This document shows positions 8,751 to 16,895 of a DNA stretch of 53,686 nucleotides, in pieces. Source of the DNA: Thermofilum sp. NZ13 (GTDB lineage Archaea > Thermoproteota > Thermoprotei > Thermofilales > Thermofilaceae). Location of the stretch: assembly GCA_002855745.1 (NCBI GenBank), contig NDWX01000011.1:1-53686 (forward strand), given 5' to 3'. Each line of letters opens with the position of its first letter. Position 1 is the first letter of the stretch. The position numbers and the translations under genes were made by a program. Below the pieces are notes generated by a model. It had not been told where the DNA came from. It did no database searches and saw only the letters and a program-made list of their open reading frames with translations.

Positions 8751-8760
8751 TCAAATAAAG
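8751..8760 (-). promoter_or_regulatory. TATA box deciding the start of the 8343-8729 gene
   Basis: Minus strand CTTTATTTGA, centre 8755.5, 26-27 bases upstream of the GTG at 8729. This spacing matches the leaderless pattern seen at 9580, 11680, 12414, 22447 and 31696, so it decides between the two GTG candidates. Confidence 0.55.
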
Positions 8761-8767
8761 GTATCAC

Positions 8768-9580
8768 TTAGCGCCTCCTGATTACGAACTCGCAGTACGG
8801 ATCCCCCCTCTTGATGCACTTTGTCTCCTCGGGCAGAACACCCTTGATGCTTTGACCCCAGCTTGCGGCGACCATTCCGGCTAGCAACCCCCTGATCATC
8901 ATGCTCTCAGCCTCCTCTATCTCCTTCAGCGCCTGGCACTCAAAGTTGTCGTACACGCGCGCCACGAAGCTACCGTCACCCCACTCGAGGATCTTGAGGA
9001 CGCCGTATCCCATCAGTGTGAAAGCCCTCTCCGCCAGCACAGCTACGCTACGCCTATCCTTCAGCAGCTTCGAGTAGAAGTCCCTGTAAAGGCTGGCGCC
9101 CGCCTCGAAGAACGTGTAGTAGAGTATTGAGCCGAAGCCCGTCCCGAGCTGCGACCAACCCGACACCAGGAAATTTCTTAAGGCCTCTCCCCGCAGAATG
9201 ATAGCCCTCTCGCCCCCGAGCAGAGGAGGATAGCCCCACGGGTCTGCGGCGACACCGTTGCTCACCGGTGGAGTGTAGTCCACGCTCTCCACCATACTCA
9301 CCTGACCCAAGCATTCAGCTACCCTCTTTGCGGTTGCCGGGTCCCGGATCCCCGCCACTATGAAGGCCCAGAGGTCTCGGGACCTGTCGCTCCAGGACAC
9401 GTGAAGTGAGAGCACCGGCGCGTCGGCCCTAGAGAAGCACTCCAAGCAGCGGGCCAGCACCCCTTTCGCGGTCAAGGCTTCTTCGCGGAAAACAACCCTG
9501 AACATGTAAGCGGACGTCGAGCTCAGGGCCACCACGCGCCCAAGCTCGTAGGGCTTGTGGTGGTCGATGTTCCGAGACAC
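8768..9580 (-). CDS. V4R-domain protein (4-vinyl reductase / small-molecule-binding domain)
   Basis: The C-terminal ~90 residues match the V4R domain: a Gly/Leu-rich helix (MMIRGLLAGMVAASWGQ) followed by a Cys-bearing end in which the segment ETKCIKRGDPYCEFVI carries the characteristic K-C-x-x-x-G-D-x-x-C-x-F pattern. V4R domains bind hydrophobic ligands or metals and often act as sensors. The N-terminal ~100 residues look like an ACT-type regulatory fold (RVVFREEALTAKGVLARCLE), so a ligand-responsive regulator is a reasonable guess. No DNA-binding motif is visible. The GTG at 9580 lies ~26 bases after TATA box CTTATAAGGA (9602-9609). Confidence 0.75.
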   Translation of the reverse strand: MSRNIDHHKPYELGRVVALSSTSAYMFRVVFREEALTAKGVLARCLECFSRADAPVLSLHVSWSDRSRDLWAFIVAGIRDPATAKRVAECLGQVSMVESVDYTPPVSNGVAADPWGYPPLLGGERAIILRGEALRNFLVSGWSQLGTGFGSILYYTFFEAGASLYRDFYSKLLKDRRSVAVLAERAFTLMGYGVLKILEWGDGSFVARVYDNFECQALKEIEEAESMMIRGLLAGMVAASWGQSIKGVLPEETKCIKRGDPYCEFVIRRR

Positions 9581-9721
9581 GCTTTATACATTGAAACACT
9601 TCCTTATAAGGTTTTGTGGCGATTTTTCGGTCAGATACGGCCGCAGTCTTCACGCTTCAGCAAGCCCTCCGGTTGCTCGTCATCCCGTTGAAGAGGCGTG
9701 GGGCCTAGAAATATGCTTTTC

Positions 9722-11680
9722 CTAACCCGGCCGCTTGCGCCTAGCCTGTATGAGAACCGCGCAGAGGGACGTGAGCAGAAGTATCGCCGCGTAAAGTTCC
9801 TGAGGTGGGCCGGGGGTGACCTCGATGTACGCCTGGGCTGGCTCGTAACCCTCCTCGTCTGAGGAGACACGCACCCTCACCCGGCACGGCAAGAGAGGAG
9901 TAGCTTGGAAGCTGGCGAGGCCGTCCTCTCCGGTCCTCAGCGCGAAAACCTTCCTTGTCGCGCAGTCCTCGTAGACTACGGATAGGTTTATCCCGGGCGC
10001 CGGGGGACGCGTCTCCACAGTGAACACCGCGCTCTTAAAGAGGAGTACATCCCCAGTGCTTACTGAGAGGCTGAGAGGCCTTGGCGAAACGGTGAAGTTG
10101 ACCCTCTCGTAGGCGGGTACGAGCTCGGGGTTTGCGGCGAAGACCTCGACCCGCCACACGCCTGTCTTGTCAGCCTTGAGCTCGAAGGAGCAGGGGCAGT
10201 CCCGGGTAAACACGTACTGCGACCCGTCCGGCTTTGTGACCGAGACCTCGCACTTTGTCCCTGGCTGTGTCTCTATTGAGAACTTCTCGGTGTCTCCGAA
10301 GAGCACTTGGGGGTTGTACGAGATAACCAGGCTCACCCCGCCGCGGAATTTTTCAAGCGATGTCTGCTTGTACGAGTAGCTCTGCTCTACCTCGACGCTT
10401 CCCGTGTACTCGTAGTACAGGAACGCCTGCGGAATGCTCCCGGCTTTCCCACCGAGGCCCGCCACGAGGCGTATGTAGCCCGGCCCCGGGGGGCTCACCC
10501 CAACCCTGCTGCCAGGCTTCTGCGGCTCGACGGGTAGCCAGCCGTAGCCGGGTACGTAGATCTCGGCCCAGGCGTGGAGGTACTCGCGGTCCTCGCCCCC
10601 GGGCGGGAGCGCCAGCAGGCCCCCGACAACCCTAGCTGGGATGCCGGAGGCCCTGGCCAACGCCACGAAGAGCCTGGAGTACTGCAGGCAGACGCCCTGC
10701 CGGGAGTGGAGCGTCCATAAAGCCCCCAGGCTCCACGAAAGGGAGATCGTGCCGAGAGCGGGGTTGTACTGTATCTGCGTGGAGGTGTAGTCGGCTATCC
10801 TCCTAACCGCCTCGAGCACTGTTCTCGAGCCGGCGGTCAGGCTGCGGGACAGGGCTCTGATCTCCGGAGAGTCGGACTCGATGTACTCCTCAGGGCTTAG
10901 AAACGGTTTGACCGAGTCGGGGAGGTGAGTGAGGGAGCTTACCGGCGCGTCTCCAGGTGCGTAGGCCACGGTCTCTAGCGCCGCGAAGCGGACCGTTATC
11001 TTGAATGGCTCGGGGCTAACGCGGACTCCAGTGTAGACGGCGTAGAGGTTGCCCTGCTCGTCGCGTTGCAGGGATCTCGGAGCTGGCGTCACCATCGGGC
11101 CGGCTACTATGGTTGTTGTGGACGTGTTGGTTGGCAGTGCCAGGTAGAGCATCTTGACTTCGCCCATCCCCGTAAGCTGGACCGTGTACGTCACCTCGTA
11201 GACGTTTCTGGTGGACGCGTAGGACTCGATGAAGAAGTCGAGCCTCCTGGACGACACCAAGCCTCCAGCACTAGCCGTGACCCGGAGAGTGTAGTACCCA
11301 GTGATGAGATCAGGGGTCACGTTGTAGGCAAACGTGAAAACCCACTCCTCGCTTCCCCCCGCTAGCCTGGCAGACCTGCTCGAGTTGCTGGTAGCCAGGA
11401 CGGCTCCCAGCGGGTCCCGAACCTCAACTGCAAGGGAGAGGGTGTACAGGGTTCCGGGGCTGGCGGAAACCACGACGTTGACTCGAACAGCCAGGGTCTC
11501 GCCGACCCGGAAGGTCCTGCTGGGGCGGGGGAGGAAGGCGCCCTGCTCGATGGTGCCGAACACCGCCTCCTTCACCTCCACGCTCGAAACGCCAGGGCCT
11601 GCTTTGGGCGCGTTGAGGGTGAGCGTGTAGCCAGCTAATAGGGCTAGAGCCAGTAGCGCAAACGCCTTTACGCGGCGCAC
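9722..11680 (-). CDS. Secreted/membrane-anchored transglutaminase-like protein
   Basis: A 652-residue protein of the transglutaminase-like (papain-fold) superfamily. It has an N-terminal signal/anchor (AFALLALALLAGYTLTL), β-sandwich-type repeats, then the catalytic domain with Cys in QGVCLQYSRLFVALAR (near residue 330) and His in YLHAWAEIYVPGYGW. The third catalytic position reads VEP rather than the usual VDP. A C-terminal hydrophobic helix (YAAILLLTSLCAVLI) ends with a basic tail, consistent with an extracellular protein anchored at the C-terminus. The frame is open much further upstream into the neighbouring gene; I chose GTG 11680 because a TATA-like box (GTTATAGGCC, 11701-11710) is ~26 bases upstream and the signal peptide follows at once. 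Substrate unknown. Confidence 0.85.
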   Translation of the reverse strand: MRRVKAFALLALALLAGYTLTLNAPKAGPGVSSVEVKEAVFGTIEQGAFLPRPSRTFRVGETLAVRVNVVVSASPGTLYTLSLAVEVRDPLGAVLATSNSSRSARLAGGSEEWVFTFAYNVTPDLITGYYTLRVTASAGGLVSSRRLDFFIESYASTRNVYEVTYTVQLTGMGEVKMLYLALPTNTSTTTIVAGPMVTPAPRSLQRDEQGNLYAVYTGVRVSPEPFKITVRFAALETVAYAPGDAPVSSLTHLPDSVKPFLSPEEYIESDSPEIRALSRSLTAGSRTVLEAVRRIADYTSTQIQYNPALGTISLSWSLGALWTLHSRQGVCLQYSRLFVALARASGIPARVVGGLLALPPGGEDREYLHAWAEIYVPGYGWLPVEPQKPGSRVGVSPPGPGYIRLVAGLGGKAGSIPQAFLYYEYTGSVEVEQSYSYKQTSLEKFRGGVSLVISYNPQVLFGDTEKFSIETQPGTKCEVSVTKPDGSQYVFTRDCPCSFELKADKTGVWRVEVFAANPELVPAYERVNFTVSPRPLSLSVSTGDVLLFKSAVFTVETRPPAPGINLSVVYEDCATRKVFALRTGEDGLASFQATPLLPCRVRVRVSSDEEGYEPAQAYIEVTPGPPQELYAAILLLTSLCAVLIQARRKRPG

Positions 11681-11703
11681 GCCAAATGATTGGAAAAACA
11701 GGC

Positions 11704-12414
11704 CTATAACGCTGCTTTCTCTCTGATGGGCTTCAAGAGGCAGGGGTTGTCGGTGATTATGCCGTCCACCCCCATTTCTACAAGCCTCTCCGCCTCCTCG
11801 AGGCTGTTCACGGTCCACGTGATCACGCTGTAGCCTTCCCGCTTGATCTTCGCGACGAGGTCCCTCGTCAGGATCTCGTGCGACGGCAGGATGGCGACGG
11901 CTCCGAGCCTGCGGGCTATGTCCAGGTACTCGTCGTCCCACTCCTCGACGAGGACACCGATGTCCAGCTGGGGCTCGAGCTTCCTCAGCTTCTCAAGCGG
12001 GGCTGGGAGAAACGACGTCACGAGCGCCTCGTCGAGCATGTCGAGCTCTCGGAGCGCCTCGGCGACCTCTTCCTCGACTCCCTGAACCTTGATCTCGATG
12101 TCGACGTATAGCCTGCCTTTAGCTAGCGCGAGCACCTCCCTTAGTGTCGGAACCCTTGCTAAGCCCCCGACCCGCACCTTCTGCAGGTCGCTGTATCTGG
12201 ATTCGCTCACCTTGAGGTTTACCCCCGCGACGCGGTCAAGCTCGTCGTCGTGGGCGATGACGGCCACTCCGTCGAGGGTCCTGCGCACGTCGAACTCGAT
12301 GCCCGTCGCGCCGCACTCCAGGGCCTTGAGGAAGCTCGGGAGGGTGTTCTCGGGAGCTAGGGCCTCGGCGCCCCTGTGGCCCGTCAGGATGAATTTTCGC
12401 TTCAGCTGGGTCAC
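11704..12414 (-). CDS. Glycerophosphodiester phosphodiesterase
   Basis: Hydrolyses glycerophosphodiesters to glycerol-phosphate and an alcohol, probably in lipid headgroup turnover. The family motifs are clear: GHRGAEALAPENTLPSF at residues ~12-28 with the catalytic His-Arg, GIEFDVRRTLDGVAV with the metal-binding Glu and Asp, and VIAHDDELDR with the second catalytic His. Later strands LYVDIEIK and IITDN complete the TIM barrel. No signal peptide is seen, so it acts in the cytoplasm. GTG 12414 lies ~26 bases from a TATA-like box (GCTTATTACG, centre ~12440). The 236-residue length is typical. Confidence 0.93.
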   Translation of the reverse strand: MTQLKRKFILTGHRGAEALAPENTLPSFLKALECGATGIEFDVRRTLDGVAVIAHDDELDRVAGVNLKVSESRYSDLQKVRVGGLARVPTLREVLALAKGRLYVDIEIKVQGVEEEVAEALRELDMLDEALVTSFLPAPLEKLRKLEPQLDIGVLVEEWDDEYLDIARRLGAVAILPSHEILTRDLVAKIKREGYSVITWTVNSLEEAERLVEMGVDGIITDNPCLLKPIREKAAL

Positions 12415-12503
12415 ACGTCTCAGTTGTAGCGTTGCGTAATAAGCTTTGCTGCAAAGAGTGAAAAAGCTTAAACGCCAGCTCTTACTTTGCTTTTTCGGTA
12501 GGC

Positions 12504-12863
12504 ATGGGTTACATACCTAAGGCCCTCCTCAGGAGGCTTTACGTGAAGGGTAGCATGCGGGCGACCGGCGAGGAGCTGTCCTTCAAGCTCAGGAACACGC
12601 TGGCGACAGCTCAGGTCGACGCCCCTGTTAAAGTTCAGGTGGACGGCAACCCCGTCAAGCAGGAAGACGTGCAACTCCTGCTCAACGGGCAACCCTACAC
12701 TAGCCAGCCGTCCCCCTCGCAGCCGCTGGAGGTCCCCGTCGGCGCGGAGCTAGAACTCCGCGTTAAGGGCCCCTACTCGAAGGGCAAGCACAAGGTCAGC
12801 GTGGAGGTTTCTATCAGGGGCTACGGGACTGGAGTGATAGAGTTCGAGGACGAGGCCCAGTAA
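12504..12863 (+). CDS. Hypothetical small protein, probably β-rich
   Basis: A 119-residue soluble protein I do not recognise. The N-terminus (MGYIPKALLRRLYVKGSMR) is basic, followed by strands and a Pro/Ser/Gln linker (YTSQPSPSQPLEVPVG) that separates two halves, the second with alternating valines (KHKVSVEVSIRGYGTGVIEF). Codon use and frame quality are like neighbouring genes. The ATG follows GGTAGGC and sits ~36 bases after a TATA-like GCTTAAAC (12465-12472). It is divergent from the glycerophosphodiesterase and convergent with the pyr operon, ending 6 bases from the pyrK stop. Confidence 0.65.
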   Translation: MGYIPKALLRRLYVKGSMRATGEELSFKLRNTLATAQVDAPVKVQVDGNPVKQEDVQLLLNGQPYTSQPSPSQPLEVPVGAELELRVKGPYSKGKHKVSVEVSIRGYGTGVIEFEDEAQ

Positions 12864-12869
12864 AGAACT

Positions 12870-13637
12870 CTATTTCCAGTAAAGAATTCTATTTTTGAAA
12901 AACACTTTAGAGAGAACTTCTCCCCCGAAGACAGGCCCGTCCCTGCAAACCCGCAACCCGACGGGCTCCAGGACGCACGAGCCGCATACTCCTACAGCGC
13001 ACCTCATGTACCTCTCCATCGAGGCCTCGAAGCGAACCCCCCTCTCCAGGGCAAGCGAGAGCGCTTTCTCGATGAGCGGCTCCGGCCCGCAGGCGTACAC
13101 CGCGTCAACGGGCCCCTCCGAGATGAGGCGCGAGGCCTCGTCGGAGGCAAGCCCCTTAACACCCAGGCTGCCGTCGTCTGTGGTGAGCACCACCCGGCAG
13201 TAGCGCTGGAATGAGTCGGCGAGGAAGACCTCTCTCGCCGTCCTGAAGCCTAGGACGGCGCTGCACGAGGCCCCGGCTTCTCTTGAGACGCGAGCGAGGA
13301 AGTGCAGGGGGGCCACCCCGCTCCCGCCCCCTACCAGGAGCACCCTGGATCCGCTCGGTGGCACCGTGAACGGGACGCCGTAGGGGCCTCTCACGTGGAG
13401 CACTGACCCGCTGTGCACGGCGTCGTATATGTAGCCCGTCACCTTACCCTTCCTGGTGATGGCGAGCAGGAGCTCCCCGTCGCTGTAGTCCGCGACGCTT
13501 AGCGGTATCTCGCCGACACCGGGCACCCAGAGCATGACGAACTGTCCGGGCTTCGGTGTGGCCAGCTCGACGGACAGCTTTAGGATCGTTGTGCTCCCGG
13601 CTCTCCTCGCCTCCTTGACGGGCGCCCGCAGGTACAC
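12870..13637 (-). CDS. pyrK: Dihydroorotate dehydrogenase electron-transfer subunit (PyrK-like)
   Basis: Iron-sulfur flavoprotein that passes electrons from class 1B dihydroorotate dehydrogenase to NAD(P). Residues ~25-90 form the FAD-binding barrel (PGQFVMLWVPG ... IPLSVAD), residues ~100-210 the nucleotide-binding part (VLLVGGGSGVAPLHFLA), and the C-terminus carries four cysteines (MRCAVGVCGSCVLEP then VCRDGP) for a 2Fe-2S cluster. The frame is open further upstream; I chose the GTG at 13637, which shares its G with the pyrI stop (TAGTG). This makes 255 residues, the normal size. Its catalytic partner pyrD is at 32936-33859. Confidence 0.9.
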   Translation of the reverse strand: MYLRAPVKEARRAGSTTILKLSVELATPKPGQFVMLWVPGVGEIPLSVADYSDGELLLAITRKGKVTGYIYDAVHSGSVLHVRGPYGVPFTVPPSGSRVLLVGGGSGVAPLHFLARVSREAGASCSAVLGFRTAREVFLADSFQRYCRVVLTTDDGSLGVKGLASDEASRLISEGPVDAVYACGPEPLIEKALSLALERGVRFEASMERYMRCAVGVCGSCVLEPVGLRVCRDGPVFGGEVLSKVFFKNRILYWK

Positions 13638-14107
13638 TACTGAGACACCAGCTGGGACAGCGCCTCCTCTCCGAACTCCTCGTCGCAGTAGGCGCACCTG
13701 AGCTTGAGGGGCTGACGGGAGACCACGATTATCCTTGGCGTGATGGGCTCGCGAGGCGAGTTCGAGACGCAGAGGGGGTTGACGCACCTCAGGATGCCCA
13801 CGATCTCCTCCGGGACGCTGACCCTCCTCTTCTCCACGACCTGGTAGTCGCGAACGATGTTGATCGTGGCTGTCGGAGCGATGAGGGCGATCTTGTCGAC
13901 CTCTTCGGGCTTGAGGAACCTGTCCTCTATCTTCACGATGTCCTTTCTGCCCAGCTTCCTGCTCTCCACGTGCATCACCAGGGCTACAGTTGCGCCCTCC
14001 CTCCCTGAGATGCCGAGGATCTTCAGGACGTCGAGGGACCTTCCAGCCGGGATGTGGTCTATGACCGTCCCGTTTCTGATCTTACGCACGATCAGCCTGT
14101 CCTCCAC
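13637..14107 (-). CDS. pyrI: Aspartate carbamoyltransferase regulatory subunit
   Basis: Regulatory chain that binds nucleotide effectors and clasps the PyrB catalytic trimers. The N-terminal allosteric domain starts with [20 protein letters not shown], and the C-terminal zinc domain carries four cysteines (CVNPLCVSN and later CAYCDEEF), as in the E. coli protein. 156 residues is the standard length. The ATG lies 4 bases after the pyrB stop and the stop overlaps the pyrK start, so the genes are translationally coupled. PyrI implies feedback control of this step by CTP/ATP. Confidence 0.96.
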   Translation of the reverse strand: MEDRLIVRKIRNGTVIDHIPAGRSLDVLKILGISGREGATVALVMHVESRKLGRKDIVKIEDRFLKPEEVDKIALIAPTATINIVRDYQVVEKRRVSVPEEIVGILRCVNPLCVSNSPREPITPRIIVVSRQPLKLRCAYCDEEFGEEALSQLVSQ

Positions 14108-14111
14108 ATTC

Positions 14112-15029
14112 TCACCCCTTAAGTATCAGCTTGAGCAACGCCATCCTCACCCAAACCCCCAGCTTCGCCTGCTCGAAGTAGTACGCGTGCCTCGTCCGGT
14201 CCACGTCGAACGCGATCTCATCCACCCTAGGCAAGGGGTGCATGACCACCAGGTCTTCCTTGGCCCTGGCGAGGCTCTTAGAGGTCACGACGTAGCTGCC
14301 CTTCACCTTCTCGTACTCCGCCGGGTCGGGGAAGCGCTCCTTCTGCACCCGCGTGACGTAGAGGACGTCAAGCTCCGGCAGAACACTCTCGAGGTCCGAC
14401 ACCTCCTCGTAGCTGACGCCCGCCTTCTCCAAGACCTCCACAACCTCCGGCCTGGCTCTGAGGAGAGGGGGAGAGACCAGGTAAACCTTCCTAGGCCTGA
14501 ACTTCGAGAGGGCTAGGATGAAGCTGGCCGCCGCGCGCCCGAACCTCAGGTCGCCGAGCACTCCGTAGGTCAGCCCGTCGACCCTTCCCTTGGCGCTCCT
14601 CACGGTGTAGAGGTCGAGCATAGCCTGGGTTGGGTGGTGCTTCCTCCCGTCGCCCGCGTTGATCACCGGGGCCTCGGCTATCTCCGCCGCGTACCTCGCC
14701 GCCCCCTCAAGCCTGTGCCTCACGACAATCACGTCGGCGTAGGAGTCGAGCATCCTTATCGTGTCGGCGAAGTTCTCCCCCTTGGCCACCGAGCTCCTCT
14801 CCAGCTCACCGAGGTCTATGTAGGAGCCTCCCAGCTTCAGCATCGCGGACTGAAAGCTCAGCCTCGTCCGCGTGCTGGGCTCGAAGAAGGCGGTCGCCAT
14901 GATGAAGCCCGAGAGAGCACCCGCGTACGCCGCGGGGTTCGACCTCACGCGGTCGGTCTCGGCGAACAGCTCCTCCAGCTCCTCGCGGCTGAAGTCCAGG
15001 ATTGAGAGGACGTCCCTGCCCCTAAGCAC
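14112..15029 (-). CDS. pyrB: Aspartate carbamoyltransferase catalytic subunit
   Basis: Condenses carbamoyl phosphate with aspartate to carbamoyl aspartate. The carbamoyl-phosphate signature [15 protein letters not shown] is at residues ~50-64, the mobile Ser/Lys loop ([12 protein letters not shown]) at ~81-92, and [18 protein letters not shown] and [10 protein letters not shown] follow in order. 305 residues. Its 5' end overlaps the end of pyrE by 8 bases. Carbamoyl-phosphate synthetase genes are not in this window. Confidence 0.97.
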   Translation of the reverse strand: MLRGRDVLSILDFSREELEELFAETDRVRSNPAAYAGALSGFIMATAFFEPSTRTRLSFQSAMLKLGGSYIDLGELERSSVAKGENFADTIRMLDSYADVIVVRHRLEGAARYAAEIAEAPVINAGDGRKHHPTQAMLDLYTVRSAKGRVDGLTYGVLGDLRFGRAAASFILALSKFRPRKVYLVSPPLLRARPEVVEVLEKAGVSYEEVSDLESVLPELDVLYVTRVQKERFPDPAEYEKVKGSYVVTSKSLARAKEDLVVMHPLPRVDEIAFDVDRTRHAYYFEQAKLGVWVRMALLKLILKG

Positions 15030-15552
15030 GCGGCTCCACCTCGAGGAGCTTCCTCAGCGTCGTCAGGCTTACTAGCTTGACCCCCTCGGCCTCGAGCGCT
15101 TCGCGGGCGCCCTCCTCCCTGTCCACCACGACTAGAGCGGTGTCTTCGACGAGCCCGTGGGCTCTAGCCACGCGGAGCGCCTCGAGAAGGGAACCGCCGG
15201 TCGTGGCGACGTCGTCGAGCAGGAGAACCTTAGCGCCGGGCTCAAAGTCCCCCTCGAGCTGCCTCTGCGTGCCGTGGTCCTTCCTGTCCCTCCGAACGTA
15301 GACCAGCGGCTTCGAGAGAGCTAGAGCGACCCCCGTTGCGAGGGGCAGACCCCCCACAGCGATGCCGCAGACGGCGTCGAACCTGTGCTTGAGCGCCTCG
15401 CGGGCCATCTCGTCTATCAGGAGCTTGAACTCCCTTGGGTGGGACGGGAGCTTCCTCAAGTCGACGTAAACGTTGCTAACCTTCCCCGAGGACAGCTTGA
15501 AAACGCCCCGCTGCACGGCGCCAACGCTCCAAAGCAGCTCCTCAACCCCCAT
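15022..15552 (-). CDS. pyrE: Orotate phosphoribosyltransferase
   Basis: Transfers phosphoribose from PRPP to orotate to give OMP. The PRPP-binding motif [17 protein letters not shown] is at residues ~108-124, preceded by the purine/orotate-side segment [20 protein letters not shown] and the flexible [11 protein letters not shown] loop. I used the ATG at 15552 (MGVEELLW), not the longer open frame, because it matches family N-termini. The gene overlaps pyrF by 11 bases and pyrB by 8 bases. Confidence 0.95.
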   Translation of the reverse strand: MGVEELLWSVGAVQRGVFKLSSGKVSNVYVDLRKLPSHPREFKLLIDEMAREALKHRFDAVCGIAVGGLPLATGVALALSKPLVYVRRDRKDHGTQRQLEGDFEPGAKVLLLDDVATTGGSLLEALRVARAHGLVEDTALVVVDREEGAREALEAEGVKLVSLTTLRKLLEVEPRA

Positions 15553-16228
15553 GCAAAACCACCCTTTGAGCCTCAACTATCCTCTCGAGCTCGCCCAGGG
15601 GGTCTTCGGCCAGGACGACAGACCTCCCTACGATCTCGAAATCAGCTCCAGCGCGCAGCGCGGAGGCCGGAGGCGCGCCCTGAACCCCCACGCCGGGCGA
15701 GAGGATGACCGCCTCCCTCAGCCTCTCCCTGGCGGCGCGTATCGTGCTCGGCTTGGTGGCCGCGACGACGAGGCCTCTAAGCCCGAGCTCAGACGCGTAG
15801 TCCAGCAACTCCTGGAAGTGCGCGTCGACAAGGCTGTTGGGGCAGGTCATGGAGGCGAGCCCGAATACGTCCAGCGAGACCGCGGGCACCTTGCTGAGGC
15901 AGCGCGGGAAGAGGTGGACTATGGCCCCGTCGAAGCCGAGGGCCTCCAGCAGGGAAAGCTCCTCGGAGACGATGTCTCCTATGTCTGCTAGCTTGAAGTC
16001 GGCGAGGAAGTAGAGGTCTTCGCGGTAGCCCTCGATGAGCCTCGCCACGCCAGTAGGTCCCGCTCTAATGAAAGCTGGGAGGCCGATCTTAACCCCGGCT
16101 AGCAGGTGCGCGGTTCTGCCGAGAAGGTGAGTCCAGTAGGCTAGCGGGTCTTCCCCTTTGAAGTAGTCGAGCGCCAGTATGACCCGAGACTCCTTCCGCT
16201 TACCAACGTGCTCCAGCTTCCAGGGCAA
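15542..16228 (-). CDS. pyrF: Orotidine 5'-phosphate decarboxylase
   Basis: Decarboxylates OMP to UMP. The core catalytic segment FLADFKLADIGDIV holds the Asp-Lys-Asp network of the TIM barrel, and VILALDY near residue 17 begins the barrel. Ligand-phosphate contacts are in SPGVGVQG. The start is inferred as TTG 16228, since no ATG or GTG fits before VILALDY; a TATA box (minus AGATTTATTAGG, centre ~16261) would place transcription ~6 bases upstream. It is the first gene of the pyrFEBIK operon. Confidence 0.93.
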   Translation of the reverse strand: MPWKLEHVGKRKESRVILALDYFKGEDPLAYWTHLLGRTAHLLAGVKIGLPAFIRAGPTGVARLIEGYREDLYFLADFKLADIGDIVSEELSLLEALGFDGAIVHLFPRCLSKVPAVSLDVFGLASMTCPNSLVDAHFQELLDYASELGLRGLVVAATKPSTIRAARERLREAVILSPGVGVQGAPPASALRAGADFEIVGRSVVLAEDPLGELERIVEAQRVVLHGG

Positions 16229-16254
16229 ACGCCCGCCTCGACAACTCCTCCTGA

Positions 16255-16264
16255 CCTAATAAAT
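16255..16264 (-). promoter_or_regulatory. TATA box of the pyrFEBIK operon
   Basis: Minus strand ATTTATTAGG. Predicted transcription start near 16234, a few bases before the TTG of pyrF. A purine-rich GGAGGAG lies between box and start and would fall outside the transcript, so it is not obviously a ribosome binding site. Confidence 0.5.
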
Positions 16265-16305
16265 CTATCCTTCAGGGAGAAGCAGATTTAAGCCCCCATC
16301 CGCAA

Positions 16306-16413
16306 CGGGTAGTCCTCGCGTTGCTCGGCTACAGCCTCGAGGAGCTGGCATGCGGCGAGCAGGCGCTCAAGCTCATCCGGCGCGGAGCCGGAGCTGCCTC
16401 CGGTATAGCATGA
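16306..16413 (+). pseudogene. Truncated 3' end of a repeated unknown gene (copy of the gene at the right edge)
   Basis: An open segment of 34 codons ends in LIRRGAGAASGIA and a TGA at 16411-16413. It aligns with the C-terminus of the frame at 53529-53686 (minus) with conservative changes: LLGYSLEELACGEQALKLIRR here against LLGYSLDEVACGEAALRLIRR there. The 5' part is missing: similarity stops around 16305, next to the pyrF promoter. It overlaps the SWIM pseudogene's 3' end by 41 bases on the other strand, exactly as at the right edge. Function unknown. Confidence 0.55.
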
Positions 16414-16895
16414 CCGTCGCTATATGCGTGTATATCCTGGCCTTGCGGACGTAGCCGTATGCTGGAGAAGCAGTCGCACCTGTATTTTCCCCGTGGATCC
16501 ACACGTTGTACCAGGGGTACGTGTCTCCCAGCTCCGCTAGCCCTTTGACAAGCCAGTGCTCCACGCCAACCCTCTCAACCTTCCCGGCGAGGAGCCTGTA
16601 CACGGCGCGGTAGAGCCACTCCGCGGGCTTATCGGGGAAAGATGATTACGGCTCACCTAAAGCCTCGAGCAGGTCCCCATGATTCTCAGTTAGCTTTTCG
16701 TCGCAGTGGCCGTAGAGGGCGCACCTCACCAGCGCCCAGGCCAGCCTGCCCTCACTGCTCTTTACTCTCGCCAACTGCCAGCACCCACAGTGCCTTCTCA
16801 TTAACGGGGACGGTGACGCCTGCGGGGTGCGGGCTTCTCCTCGGGTAGCCGTGGTCGATAAGCCTCACGTGGTCGCCAGCTCCGCCGCCCTGAGC
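16373..16895 (-). pseudogene. Broken SWIM zinc-finger domain protein (left copy)
   Basis: The C-terminal half is open from 16603 (YRLLAGKVERVGVEHWLVKG, then ELGDTYPWYNVWIHG, ending HIATVMLYRRQLRLR). Read one frame over, the bases just after WIHG give KYRCDC, and the C-terminal segment then gives IxTHIATVM. Together these form a SWIM motif C-x-C-x(n)-C-x-H, in which the third Cys is here Tyr (RIYTHIA). Upstream pieces in other frames (GVTVPVNEKALWVLAV; RLAWALVRCALYGHC) complete a ~175-residue protein. Several indels and stops separate them. The right-hand copy at 53056-53569 supports every piece. SWIM domains bind DNA or proteins; the exact role is unknown. Confidence 0.65.

Noticed and set aside
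9722-11941. Long open frame extending the transglutaminase gene upstream to 11941
   Set aside because: The first ~87 residues are Arg/His-rich antisense of the glycerophosphodiesterase gene; a signal peptide and a well-spaced TATA box support the GTG at 11680.
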